Shown piece by piece: positions 34,232-46,539 of a DNA stretch of 64,000 nucleotides. Position 1 is the first letter of the stretch, and every line of letters starts with the position of its first letter. Below the pieces are notes generated by a model. The model had not been told where the DNA came from, ran no database searches, and was given only the letters and a program-made list of their open reading frames with translations. Both the position numbers and the translations under genes were made by a program. This stretch comes from Diphasiastrum complanatum. Its lineage: Eukaryota > Streptophyta > Lycopodiopsida > Lycopodiales > Lycopodiaceae. The DNA lies in the NCBI GenBank assembly GCA_029204225.1, contig CM055093.1:24223912-24287911 (forward strand), read 5' to 3'.

Positions 34232-37200
34232 TGATTAGGCGATGTTTTTGGTTGGAGCTCAAATGGAGCCGATCCACCGGATAAGGCTACTGCCTCAAGC
34301 TGCGATCAATCATCCTCCGAACTGCAGATAGCTTTTGCTAATTTGACAATGAGTTTATGAAATAGCAGACAATGTCTAATGACAATGGAAACATATCTAC
34401 CAAACAAAAAATTGAATAAGCATCACAACATTCACAGTTTGCACATTGAGCAGAAAAGATGTAACTCGTCCACAATATCAAAAATCAAGTGTACATTAGA
34501 AGTGCTTTCTTGAGCACTATCTGTTTTCCAGATCAGCGCGTCGGCGTGAAAGAGATGTTCTCTTCTCGGAACTAGCTACTGCTAGAACTGTCTTGCTTCC
34601 ATGATACACACCTCACTGAGTGTTGCGTTCAGGATTCTCTATATCTATGTATCTTTCTATCTCTGATCCAATACATATATAATGCTGGATTAGATTACAA
34701 AATTGATAAGCTAAGTTTAAGCTAAGCATCCGTTTAAATACGTTTCTGTTAATGTTGCATGGCGGCGGTGGATCGTGATAGTCTGAAAAGCTTCACGTCC
34801 GAGTAACTGAGGTTCAATAGTTCGTCCTCACTCTCGCTTGCATATGGATACTCTAAAGTGACGGCTGACCCGAAGTGTCAGCCTTCTGAATATGTGACAA
34901 AAAAATCGAAGGTTGGTTGAAACAAAATCCCATATACACATATGTCCTTATCTGGCAGATTTCTCCAAAATCTACACATGTTGTTCACATATCTCACTGA
35001 GAATCTTGTAACTCAGCTACAAAAGATTTTATTTCTCATGAGTAAACAACATATCTGGAAAATCTCGGAAGTGAATAATTCCACATCTCAAGTTTTCTAC
35101 CTTTATCAACAAAATTCCTTCAACAAATCAACCTACTTCAAATCTTAGTGCACCAACTAAGATTAGGCTGACTTATACAGACATCTTTGGACAAAAGATT
35201 CAGATTGAAGCTTTATTCCACTGATCCAATCCATAACTAAATGGTATTTGGTAGTCAATCAGTGAACCTAATTTAATCTTTACCATTACTTCCCATATTC
35301 ATGAATATCTCACAGCTCAAAAATTCCCAAAATTACTCTAGTTCCATATTATTCAAAACAATCACTAGAGATTTTCTCTATTCCTCTAGATAGTTCCACC
35401 ATTGCACACAAACTGAATCTATGCAACTGCTTGATCCCATGAAAGTTTTATTCCTATCATTTTCTTCTCCCTCTTTTAAAAGAAATTCCATAACTTCGAT
35501 CAAAAAGTTTCCAAGAGACAATGTATAAGATATCAAAGATTTGAAAAAGTCAGTAATGAGTATTCAATACTATTACAAACCGGACTTTTTCCTTAAAATC
35601 ATACAATGTCTTACCTCGAGTGATAGAAACATTACTCTCAATAATCAACTATCAAATAGAGTTAATCAATTGGGCTGAAGAAGTCTAAATTTCTCTTAAT
35701 CAACTAAAACATCAATTGATTCTGAGCTATATTCACAAATCTGAAATGGAAGTAGAAATTCATATAACTTTAATAGTTCTTCAGAACCTAGTTCTACACT
35801 GGAAGGAATTATATGAATTTCAATCCAATTGTCTTGTATTTAAGAAATTTCTAAAAAGTAGAGGTTTAAAATTAAAAGAGAAATAGCTTTTTTTTAAGGG
35901 TTTCCGATTTGGAATTTATCAGATACCATTGAGGGATTCGGATCTATATCTCATAACCTCTCCAAATACCCTAAACAAGTTTTAACCAATGGCTTCAACT
36001 GTTAGCATGACTATTAATGTAAATACTAACCACTGGCCTACAAATCATTCTCACACAAGAATTTTCTCTTTGAAATCACTGATGTCCCATACCAACAGTT
36101 TTCTCTCCAAGAAAGCCCTTTGCTTTTAGATCTGATGATCAGAAAATCAAAAAGACTATCTGATCATCCTATATCAAATATAAGGTCCAATCGTCAAAAA
36201 GATCTAAAACCGCATTATCCGATAATCCAGAGATCTTCACTTCATCTGGATTTCCAATACCAGATATGCACATATCTATTCCACCAATTATTGGAGTACC
36301 CCCAAATTTGTTCCAAATGAATTGCAATAATCCATTAACAAAATTGTGATTTAACAAAAATCCGCACATGGCTTTACCGTCACATAAACAACCCATCTGG
36401 TTGGTACTATACTCCCAACTTCCTAACATCTGAGAGTTACAACTCTTAGGAATAAGATTCTTTGCAGTACAGATGTGAACCATATGTCATTCTCGTTTCT
36501 TGTTACAATTTCCAACAAATAGGGTCATCTCATGGTCCTATAGATATTAAAAATAAAGTCAACTTAATGAATTCAAAAAACCAGTGCTATTCAATTTCCA
36601 AACATGGATTATTAACCAATCCAAATTACACAACATTGTCACATTTACCTGTGTCTTCCTCCCTTAGATTTTTCGGTCACCCAAAAATTCTTTTAGCGAA
36701 GGCCCCGAAAGCTCCACTGACACTTCGTTAAAGTTGCCTGAATCAATGAAAAATCAATAAAATTTGGTTCCAGATACTCTTTACGATATTCGATACACTT
36801 GTTTTTCAATCGAATATAGAGCTACCTCAAAAATTACGACCTTATTCCATTTATTCACTTTAACAAGTATCTGAAAAGCTTTAGTCTCCTCAATCCTAAA
36901 GATCAAAATCATTTAGGATAACCTATCGGTGCAACACCGAAGTCAAAAAGGAAGAATCTCTAAAATACCATTTAACTCAATTTATTGGGAGTAATCTTAC
37001 TCCAGAGTTAAATCGATAAAAAGCACAGTACCAGGAAATTAAATTTCCACTTATAGGGCACTTGCCTGGAGAAAATTACCATGAAGAACGGTATTTTATT
37101 GTAGATCTTAAATCCATGGATCCAATCACATAGATAAGCAATTAGGATAATAAAATTATTCTCCAAAGATTCTTCCAATAAAGGTCAGGAGAATAGGTAA

Positions 37201-38448
37201 TTCAGTTCTCAACTGTCGATTTAGGTAGATTTACAAAAAGCCCTTCCATAATCAACCAAAGCTTTGATTACATCTAATTTTTTTGCAAAGGTCTTTGAAA
37301 AAACCAGGCTATGAAACATTAAAACCATTATGAATAGTCATGCATTCACTCAAATGCATTAACCCCATTTGCAAAAATTGTGACAACAAAGCAACACATG
37401 CACAACTCAGTGAACTAACTAAGGCATGCAATCAACAAGGTCAGGCACCACCATGCATATTGCTCAAGGAAAAATCCGGGAACCAACGTTTAAAACCAAA
37501 GTTATAGCACTGACAACCGAGCACCACGGACATAAATCTTTTGCCAGGGTTTTAGTAACTTAAATTCATCGAGTCGATTACGAATTCAAAATTTTCGAAC
37601 CAACTATAAAGATACCAAATATTAGGCCCTTAGAAACCCTCAGTCAACCGGCATGCAATAAGCATTAGCACAATAGTCCACAATTTCAAAAAAATGCTGA
37701 CCCATCAACATGCATCAGATCCTTTTTAACCGGAAAACCCATGCATGCCAAAAAAGCATAGACCCTAAAAAGACACACATGCCCACAATTCAGAAAACCC
37801 TAAGGTTTAGCAAAAGGAAGAAAGGTCAGAAGTCGAGCAACAGCCGCCAGGATGCATTAAGGGAAAGGAGGCTGACAAAAAGCGAGAGAGAGAGGAAGAT
37901 CATCTGCAGGCAGGAACTACAGGCTCGCGCTTCAACATGGCCCTCCCCAGCACTACACCAGCTTACCCTCAAGCAACATTTTCTGACATCCAGGTCAGAT
38001 GGCGCGAATGAACAGCTCAAATGGAGACCTCAAAGCCTCTCAATCTATGGCTTCCATGCCTAATGAACAGCAAACTGCCCACGTTGTCTCAACAGTCAAG
38101 AAGTCTTCCAAGTGACCCCAAATCACTCACAGATCATCATGTGAGTATTCCATAGCAGGCTAGAAGCATTCACAGAAGGTCTCAACAAAATCCGCTGGAT
38201 TCCCATTCCGGATTAGCGCTTCTCTTACTCCCAGATGGATGCTTTCAATCGTAGACAACAGCAAGCAGAGATTCAATAGGGTTCACATCGGGTCCGAACC
38301 TCAACCTAGGCTATTCACACATCTACAAAAGGAAGGTTTCACAGGGTTTATCTGCATGCAACACTTTTCTCTATTCCAAATCTGCTTTTCTAGAGAATCT
38401 ACAATTTACAAATCCATTCCATGGTTTCAGTTTTCATTTTTTAGTTGG
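34232..38448 (-). mobile_element. Probable interior of a minus-strand LTR element, no coding domain recognised
   Basis: The right part (about 37700-38448) follows a PBS on the minus strand and so is the leader of an element running leftwards. Further left the sequence is AT-rich with many stops on both strands. The longest frame (104 codons at 36169-36483, minus) is not recognisable. No second LTR was found, so the left limit is unknown. It may be a large non-coding derivative or a truncated element. Confidence 0.4.
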
Positions 38449-38460
38449 GCTCTGATACCA
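38449..38460 (-). other. Primer binding site (initiator tRNA-Met) on minus strand
   Basis: gctctgatacca on the plus strand is the complement of TGGTATCAGAGC. It is one base from the LTR start at 38462 and orients the element leftwards. Confidence 0.8.
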
Positions 38461-38461
38461 A

Positions 38462-39085
38462 TGTAAAGACCACTAGGGACAATCTCGTAAGATGAGGATA
38501 GGGAAACACAAGAGAGACTGTGGAGCAAAACCACCCAACCAATTCTAGATCCCTCCTGGAGAATCCTCTTGGATCTAGCCCCCAAGCCATGCCAATGTGA
38601 CAGCAAGAGGAGAAGAGCTCATTAGGTAACCTAGACCAAGTCGGCGATGGAATAATCACTACCTCAATATATAGAGAGTAGGATCTTGTGCATGAGCAAT
38701 CCCCATGCTAGTCAACTATAAATAAGTCACAACTCTACATGCATACCTCCTGCCTATATCAGTCACACATACATGCACTACTCCATATGTCTCAATTAGA
38801 GTGTCTGGGTCCTCTCAAGGTCATTAGTCACCAATAGGCCTTGACGTGGAATAAAATCTAGGCATGACCAATAAACTCGAACACTGGAGGGCCGATCTAC
38901 CATATTAGGACTATTCCAGGTCCTTAACCGAATATGGCCATAAGAATGTTCCTCTACCCATTTCGGTTAACCGGTACGTCCAGCGTGCCTTATCTGCAAA
39001 GTCACATACGTGACAATGATCGTAATTGGCATGGCCCATAAAGATCAAGACCTCACGTACGGTCTTAGGGATTGGCATCTCTACA
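38462..39085 (-). repeat. 5' LTR of a minus-strand element (~624 bp)
   Basis: The plus-strand boundaries are TGTAAAGACC at the PBS side and TCTCTACA at the far side, giving inverted termini TGTAGAGA/TGTAAAGA. The inner part is homologous in reverse orientation to 63655-64000, for example ctaattgagacatatgg and ggccctccagtgttcga. That establishes it as a repeat family. Confidence 0.7.
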
Positions 39086-39117
39086 ATTTCTCAAACCTTT
39101 TCAGTATCAGTAGCAAT

Positions 39118-40309
39118 TGTTGGAATTTAATCTAACTCCTACTCATCCCAACAGCCCTTCTTCCTTATCTGATTTTCAATCTCTCAAATGAAACCTGTAG
39201 AAAATGAACTGTTTTTTAACAGTCTGCATATTTGAACTAATTGTCGCCACAGTCGGCATTTTTACTCAGGTTTTTCCACAGGCAAAAAACCCAACACCCG
39301 ACACTGTCACTTCTTTTTATCTTAATTTGCAACTAAGCGTTTCGCGACACTTAGTTGTTTTTGGGCCAATCAGGCACTTCCAGAAAAGCGACATTTTTTG
39401 CGAAAAATGTGAAAAATGCATTTTTACATGCAGTTTTTGACAAACAACAATTAGGGCAAAATGCAACATTGCATTTTTACACGCAGTTTATGACAGGCGA
39501 AAAATGTGACACTTGTCTTTAAAATTGCGAAGGTGCCCTACAAATGCCGAAGGTTGTCCTTAACTAAAGGCAAAGGCCAAAAAGCCAAGGATTGTCGTGT
39601 CGTCCATCTGTGGATTTACAAAGGATTCCAAATACCAGATCATAACATCTTCACGCTCCAAGAATAAACCGATCTATTGATCTATTTAGCAGCTGTTAAA
39701 GTTAGAATAATACAAGATCTTCCAGTTGCTATAAATGTAAATATGCGATTGAAGATATCATGTATCAGTGGGTGTCTGAAGTAATCAGAGATACAACGAC
39801 CAAAACGGGTCTTTCAGTAGCTGACTCCTCAGAGTTAGTGATTATAGAGAGAGATAGAGATATTCAGAACGTTTAACAATTGTTTTTGGATCTGTAAGTA
39901 GGATCATGCGCTTATCAGCGCAATTGTATTGTGATTTGATCATTGTGTTTATAACTTTATTATACAGATTCGTTGTTGTTCTACACTATCGCATTCTTGT
40001 TGAATGATAATAACTCTCACTCCTCTTACACAAACATTATTATCAGAGAAATGTGTGGCTGTCTCTAATGCCTAAATTAATTTTACATTCTCTTCATATC
40101 AGACTATCAGTATTAGAAAGATTGCATGGCTGTCACAGATGCCTAATCATTTCTTACAATCTCTCCTTCACAATAGTCTAAGACTCCTACACTGATAATT
40201 TAATTCAACACTAAAAAACAGCTTGTAAACTCCATTCTCTAAGTAATCCACGATCCTGTTATTAAGAATCTTTTGTTTCATCAGTTGACATCAATCCTAA
40301 ACGTCAACA
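39118..40309 (+). repeat. 5' LTR of copia element E4 (~1192 bp)
   Basis: Starts TGTTGGAATT and ends CGTCAACA (inverted termini TGTTG/CAACA), directly followed by a PBS. It lies only 32 bp from the neighbouring minus-strand LTR, so two insertions abut. No 3' LTR partner was seen in the window. Confidence 0.65.
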
Positions 40310-40321
40310 TGGTATCAGAGC
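40310..40321 (+). other. E4 primer binding site
   Basis: TGGTATCAGAGC immediately follows the LTR. A second degenerate copy, agtatcagagcc, lies about 43 bases downstream. Confidence 0.85.
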
Positions 40322-40477
40322 TGATAATTCTACATTCATCGCATCCCACAAAGTAGTATCAGAGCCACAAGTTTATTGGATTACTAGAGTCTAGGAATTA
40401 CAATAGTACTTAGCACATTTTTTGTTCTATAAAGCTGTTTCATTTAGTTTGTGTTTTATCTCTGCTACTCGATTACA

Positions 40478-41458
40478 ATGGAAGGTTCAATCTCAGAGAT
40501 CCGCCTCATCAACAAATTCAACGGAGATGACTTCCACATGTGGAAGTTTAAGATGAGGATGATCTTGATCAAGAAGGAGCTTTGGGGATACGTAAATGGT
40601 TCAATACCCAGACCGGCAGAACCTGAACAACTCCCAGCTTGGGAAGCAAAGGATGACAAGGTTCTTGCCATTGTATCTCTAAGCCTAAAAGACACTCAAA
40701 TTGCTCATGTATCCAACTGCACTACCTCCAAAGAAGCATGAGATACACTCACAAGCATCTATGAGACCTCAGATGTTTCCACTCGTCTCTTCTTGAGGAA
40801 GAATGTACTGACACTCAGAATGAGTGAAGGCACCTCAGTCAGCGACCATCTGAATGAGTTCAAACAGTTGCTAAACCAACTTGCTGCAATAGGTTCGCCT
40901 ATCTCAGAAGAAGACTCTACCATGTCTCTTCTTGCCAGTCTTCCATCCTCCTACGACAATTTAGTGTTGCTTCTGTGTCGTCTCTCCAAAAGTTGACAGC
41001 AAGTCTGTTGCAGGAAAAGTTAGGAGAAAAAGCTTGTCTATGACAATGAGTACCAAATCCATGGCGCTCTACTCCAACAAGCAGCAGTCCAAGAAGAAAA
41101 AAGGTTGTCTTCTTTTGCAATATCTACAAAATAGCTTGTCTTCTTATCCAAGAAGAAAGGACAAGAAGACAAAGGCAAAGTAGCCAGTAGCATCGCAACC
41201 ACAACAGCAGCAGCACAGTCAATTATCGTCCAAGACCAAGCTATTTTGTAGATACTGCAAAAGAACCAACCACGACATCAAAGATTGTCATATCATCAAG
41301 CATAATGAAGCGAGGAAGAAGATGCAGCAGCAGCAAGAAGGCAACTCTAATACAATCAGAAGTTCTCAAGATGATGATAAAGCGTTGATGGTATAAGATC
41401 AACCCAGTAGAGATGCCCATCAATGGTATCTCGATTCAGTTGCTTCTCAGCACATATG
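40478..41458 (+). pseudogene. Copia gag and protease start of E4, broken
   Basis: The start MEGSISEIRLINKFNG is followed by FHMWKFKMRMILIKKELW, a copia Gag N-terminus. TGA at 40739 replaces Trp of the EAWDTL motif. Gag continues with TRLFLRKNVLTLRMSEG and LASLPSSYDNLV, then shifts frame near 40990. A zinc knuckle (CRYCKRTNHDIKDC) and the beginning of protease (QWYLDSVASQH; norm DSGAS) follow, and then coding stops abruptly at a junction with antisense sequence. This Gag family differs from that of E2/E3. Confidence 0.85.
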
Positions 41459-41459
41459 A

Positions 41460-42640
41460 AGGGGAGAATTGCGGCATGACCGGGACGGAGATTTGTGGTC
41501 CGGCTTCCAACACTTGAGCGACGACTTTTTCATAGGCGTTGATGGTCTCTTTTGCCTTTGCCAACTCGGTTGAAGCTGCTCCTTTGAACCTATCAAAGCG
41601 GCCTTGGAATCTCTGAAGGGCCACTTTGTATCTTTCCACTTTCTTGAACAAATATGCAATCTTCGTCGGTGTGACCAGATGATCGGTATTTTGTTTGCAG
41701 ATATGTATCACGCTCAAGGGTGGTTGCATCCAATTCACCTTGAAGCCGTGTGCGATCTTGTTAGGCCATTTGTAATTGCCCCTTCAGCAGCTGCACCTGT
41801 TGCTTGGCATCTTGCACTGCCTTATCTACCTGATCTTGTGCGGTTGTCAGGGCATTTTGCAGGGCGCTGATGTAGGTTTCCAAGCGATCAGCTTGTTGCT
41901 GGGCCAATGTCTTTTCGCTTTCGGCCTTTTCTTCATGTTTCTTGGCTATCTTCACCTCTCGATCCAGTTGGACAATTTTTTGGCTGATCAGCGTGTTTTC
42001 AGATCCTAAATCAGAGATCCTCTACTCCATTTTCTTCTTCATATCCAGCATAGACTGGATCACTTGCTCAAGGCTTGAAACTAACCCGAGAGCATCACCA
42101 GAATCGACAGTCGTGGAGGTGGCAGTAGCAGGAGACACTGATGGTACTGTCTGTGGTAGGCATGGAATAGGTGCCAACGTCTCTTCTTCTTCAAAAATAT
42201 CCTCGTCTTCAAACCCTTCAAGCACCGTGGCGTCGAATTGCTTCGGTGACTTGACAGCTGTGTTGACCCGAAGTGTGGTTGGGCTACCCTGTGTGGGTGG
42301 TTGTTGATTGACATCTTTGACACCAACAGTAATCTCATGGATATGCCCGAATCCTCTTCCAGGGGATTGGGGTTCAAAGGGTGCTGGGCTCTAGGGCATT
42401 TCAAAGATTTCGGTGGCCCCAAGGGGGTCGGAATCATCGAACATATCCATGAAGAACTGTGTGTTGGGTGAGTTTGCTTCGGTGTGCGGGGGTGAGGCGG
42501 CCTGGGTAGCTGTGATGGGAATGGTAGGCCCAATGGTCACAGACTGTCCTTGTATGGGAGCAGAGGCGAGGGAAGCATCAGAGGCGAGGGGAATGGGAAG
42601 TTTAGTGCGAACAGCAGCAGGGGGTGGAAGCGCAGCTGAT
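41460..42640 (-). pseudogene. Antisense fragment of a coiled-coil protein gene
   Basis: Minus-strand translation from 42640 downwards gives a Pro/Ser/Thr-rich segment, an acidic patch (EGFEDEDIFEEEE), then a long heptad-type coiled coil (LGLVSSLEQVIQSMLDMKKK, VKIAKKHEEKAESEKTLAQQ, ISALQNALTTAQDQVDKAV). A frame change and another helical part (KKVERYKVALQRF) follow. Stops lie at 42391-42393, 42022-42024 and 41761-41763, each TAG or TAA where CAG, CAA or GAG would fit. The fragment is wedged between E4 protease and E3 gag on the other strand. The parent family is not recognised. Confidence 0.6.
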
Positions 42641-42642
42641 GA

Positions 42643-45600
42643 GGTGAGGATGGAATCACTTCTTGAGATGAATGATGTTTTGGATATTGTTGTTGGTTTG
42701 GAGGAGAGACCAACAACACAACAAGATCAAGTGAGGTATGATAAGAGGGCCAAAAGGGCTCTACACATGATCAAGATGAATGTTACCAATGAACAAGTGT
42801 ACTTCATCAAGTGAGGCTTGGGAAGCTTTGAAGAAGCTTTATGAGTCCAAGTCTATTTCTAGAGTGTTGACTCTAAAAAGACAAGCCTTTTCTTGTTTGC
42901 AAAAGAGTGAAGAAAGTTCCAACACTTTTGTTTTGAGAGTGAAAGCATTGAATAATGAGTTAGCTTGCATTGATGCGAACATTAAGGAAGGAGAGCTTGT
43001 TCAAGTTATTCTTAATGGATTGTTGGATGCTCATTCTAACATTGTTCAAAGTTTAGCTATTCAAAAGACTTTTCCAAGTTTGATGGATCTTTAAGAGATC
43101 TTGATCAATGAAGAATATAGGCTTCAAGCAAGAGGTGGATGTACATCGACACTTCAAGAGGAGGCTATGTTCACAAAGGGCAAATTCAAGGGCAAAGGCG
43201 AAAGGAAGTGGTCTAAAGGGCAAAATTGAGAGGAGGCTTTTTCAAATGGCAAAAAGAAGAATAGATCAAAGCTAATGTGCTTCTATTGTGTCATCAAAGG
43301 ACACTTTGCAAGTGAGTGCTACAAGAAGAAGAGAGATCAAGGAGACAAACAAGGTAATCTTACTCTTGATGAGGATGGTTTGGATGTTCAAGATGCAAAT
43401 AATGATGCTTTTGTGATGTCTTCATGTATGCTTGCTAATGATGGAGATCTAGATCCATGGTGGATTGATAGTGGAGCAAGTTCACACATGACTTTTCACA
43501 AAGAGTACTTCACTCCTTTGTTGGCATATGGAGATAACAAGACGATGGGTGATCTACATGGCCAATGATGGTGAGCGTGCAATCAAAGGGATTGGCACAA
43601 TTCCTATTTCTCTCTCTACAAATAGGAATGTTCATTTGGAGGATGTCTTGTCTGATGGAGATGCTTTTATGATCAAAAGGAAGGATGTCTTGATTGAAAA
43701 AGGTAAAAGACAAGGGAAGTTGTTCAAACTAGATGTTTGTGTTATTGCTTGGAGGTAATGGCTAGAAAGAAGGTTGTGATAGGTCTTCCAAGCTCCTTAA
43801 ATGGCATAAATCATGTTTGTGAGTCTTGTGCTTTGTCTAAGACACATAGACTACCTTATACTAGGTCTACATCTAGATCTACAAAGCCTTTTTCAAATAG
43901 TACATTCGGATATTCATGGAATTACTACAATTAGCAATAGTGGAGCTAAGATGTATGTAACTTTCATTGATGATTTTAGTAGATTTTATTGGATCTATCT
44001 ACTAAAGAGCAAAGATGAAGTGTATGATGTCTTTGTTAAGTTCAAGAATGAAAGGGAGGACCAATTTTCCACAAAGATCAAGTGCTTAAGGAGTGACAAT
44101 GGTGGTGAGTACATATCTACCAAGTTCGAGGCCTTTTGTGATGAGCATGGGATCAAGAGGGAGTTTAAAACACCAAGGACCCCACAACAAAATGGAGTGG
44201 CTGAAAGGAAGAATAGAACTTTATGTGAAAGTGCTAAAGCCATGAGGTTAAGTGCTGATCTTGATAAACCATTTTGGGATCAAACTTTGTTGTGTGCCAA
44301 TTTCTTGTGCAATAGGTGGCCGAGTGCTATTTTGGATGGAAGGACACCTTTTGAGATGCTCTTCAAGAGGAGGTCAAGTGTCAACTTTCTAAGAACTTTT
44401 GGATGCAGATGCTATGTCAATATTACTCTTGATGATAGGACCAAGGAGGATCCATCTTCAAAGAAAGGTATTTTTGTTGGATATAGTGAGGTGAGTAAAG
44501 TCTACAAGGTTTACATTCCTTCTACTAACAAAGTGATTGTTGGTAGAGATATCATTTTTTATGAGGGGAACATTCCAAAAGTGGATGGATCTAACATTCT
44601 TTATGATGATGTAAAGGATCCTACTTTAGATGGTGATGATGATGATGGACCTTCATCAAGTCAAAAGCCAAGGAGAACATCAAGGGAAAGACAAGTACCT
44701 TCAAGGCTCACATATGATGAAAAGGGTAAGCAAGTAGTTTCTGGAAATTATGTTGCTTTCCTAACCTCTTTTGATGAACCTACAAGTGTAGATGAAGCAA
44801 GGAAAGAAGAGGAGTGGATCCAAGCAATCGATCTTGAGTATCAAGCTCTTATGAAGAATGGAACATGGAGATTGGTGGAGTTACCTAAGGATAAGAAAGC
44901 TATTGGATGTTTTCATGACTTTACAACAAGTAATGGAGCTGGAAAAAAAAGTTTTTTCAATGACTTTGATGGTCAAGTTGATGATCAAGATGTTGATCTC
45001 AAAGGGCTTCAACAACATGAAAGGAGAGATGGCAATTTGGAGCTAGTCAAGAGCATCAAAGGAGAGGTAATTGGCAAAGATGTTATGGATCTGCTTTTGT
45101 AGGTTATTGAAGACTCGGGTATGGTCAAAGGAGCAGCAAGGAAGTTTTGTTAAAGTTTACTTTACTTGTTCTATCTCATGTTTGAGAAATTTCCTGTGGA
45201 TGTGTGCAAATTGTCAAGATATGGTAAAACTAGCTACATTGGTAAACATCATTTTGATGTTGGATTTGTATTAGAATTCTTGGCTGGTTTTGTTGATGGA
45301 AATAAATCTATTGGTGGCTCATCATGTCACTCATTCATGGCCAAGTCATCAAGTGATGATGGCATCTTATGGCAAGATGGAGATGGAGGCTCATTCATGG
45401 AGTGTCATGGTGGATACATGGCAACAAAGGACAAAGAAGGAGGAGACATGCAAGCAAATGTTTGTCACTCACATTAATTGTTTGTTTGTTGTATTTTTTC
45501 AGAGAGTTCAAAGTTGATAGCATGGAGGAATCATCTCATTTACATTCTATGTGATTCTTCATGACACATTCAGGTGCAATATCATTTTGTGAGGGAGCAA

Positions 45601-45753
45601 GTCATTGCAAAGGAGATGGAGCTTCAACATGTGTCCTCAAGAGAATGTGTAGCTGATATCTTCACCAAAGCATTGGGAAAGGACTTGTTCATGAAGCATA
45701 GGACATCAATTGGAGTGTTATCAAAGTCTTTGCTAAAACTAGTTGAAGAGGGA
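42643..45753 (+). pseudogene. Copia E3 gag-protease-integrase with RT replaced by an unknown module
   Basis: Gag lacks its first ~25 residues (begins VRMESLLEMND) and is close to E2 Gag. It has a frameshift near 42797, TAA for Gln at 43092 and a TGA near 43228. The zinc knuckle (CFYCVIKGHFASEC) and protease (WWIDSGASSHM) are followed by a shift near 43560. The integrase is intact in one frame from 43813: HSDIHG, RSDNGGEY and NGVAERKNRT supply D, D and E. RT begins (WRLVELPKDKKAIGC) but at about 44907 changes to a segment homologous to E2 residues ~711-960. The RNase H tail (YHFVREQV, VADIFTKALGK) returns at about 45574 and ends at the 3' LTR. The catalytic parts of RT and RNase H are absent. 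Confidence 0.88.
44907..45573 (+). other. Unknown module of E3, homologous to the C-terminal half of the E2 protein
   Basis: Translated blocks collinear with E2: VDLKGLQQHERRDGN, LVKSIKGEVIGKDVMDLL, GAARKF, KTSYIG, then GDGGSFMECHGGY and GGDMQANVCHSH, and finally a block ending AWRNHLIYIL. Interruptions at 45100 (ttttgtag) and 45479 fall next to motifs that look like 3' splice sites (ttttgtag/gtt; gtattttttcag/ag). The RNase H tail is also preceded by cattcag/gtg. About 330 bp present in E2 between blocks is missing here. Confidence 0.75.
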
Positions 45754-45754
45754 G

Positions 45755-46190
45755 TGTGAAAGATTCAACTAGTTTAATCATATTTGCTACATTTCTATAC
45801 GTGGCAAATTGAGGCCAACTTTATATTAGACTTAGAGTTTGACTTTTCAAAGTTAATTAGTCTAAATTTTATTTGAATAAACACTTTTTAAAAGTGTGGG
45901 AAAGTTAGAAGTCGAATTTGAGTAGATTCAAATTTAAATGTCTGGGACATTGAATCTAGACCCAAAAATAGTAGGGTTTACATTTTGGAGGGAAAGCCAA
46001 GTGGCCAAATAGGGACATCCCATGCAAAACATTTGGGAGTTCTCCTACTATTTCGAACAAACCCTTGCTTACGTACTACCGATTCCACACCGAAAGTAAT
46101 TGATTAATGGTAGTGCAACTTATTTACAAAGCATTGTAATCTTGTAACAGAGTTATCAACAATCACATGTGACTCATTTCTACCAACGAG
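45755..46190 (+). repeat. 3' LTR of E3 (right end uncertain)
   Basis: TGTGAAAGATT follows the purine tract ttgaagagggag, the same tract and LTR start pattern as E2 (TGTGAAAATT). The E3 stop TGA overlaps the LTR start. No clear CA end or target duplication could be fixed; a limit near 46190 is a guess. Confidence 0.5.
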
Positions 46191-46539
46191 TGTTCGTATA
46201 TCAGAGTATCATGAATTTATTCCTTCAATAGTTCATAGTTTGAACATTAACATCTTTGAAAAACCGTGTAGTATGATAAGTTCTTATTGCATACAGGCAG
46301 AAAACATCATTGAAGCATCATATAGTATCCTGTAGTTATGTCCAGATATTATCGTTTACATAACAAGTATCATGAGCACATATATATTAGTCTTTCTTTG
46401 CTATCAAAGGTAGTATCACCTTAGTGACTGTCAAGTATCAGTATGAGCAGTTAGCAACAACTAGTAAAGCGTTGAGACAGATGCATGCATCGTTAAAAAA
46501 GCCTTATTTACTTCTGATATTCAGAGAGCCAACAGATAG

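Noticed and set aside
39118-46190. One complete element from the 39.1-kb LTR to the 45.8-kb LTR
   Set aside because: The two LTRs start differently (TGTTGG versus TGTGAAA), show no homology, and the two gag regions are of different families.
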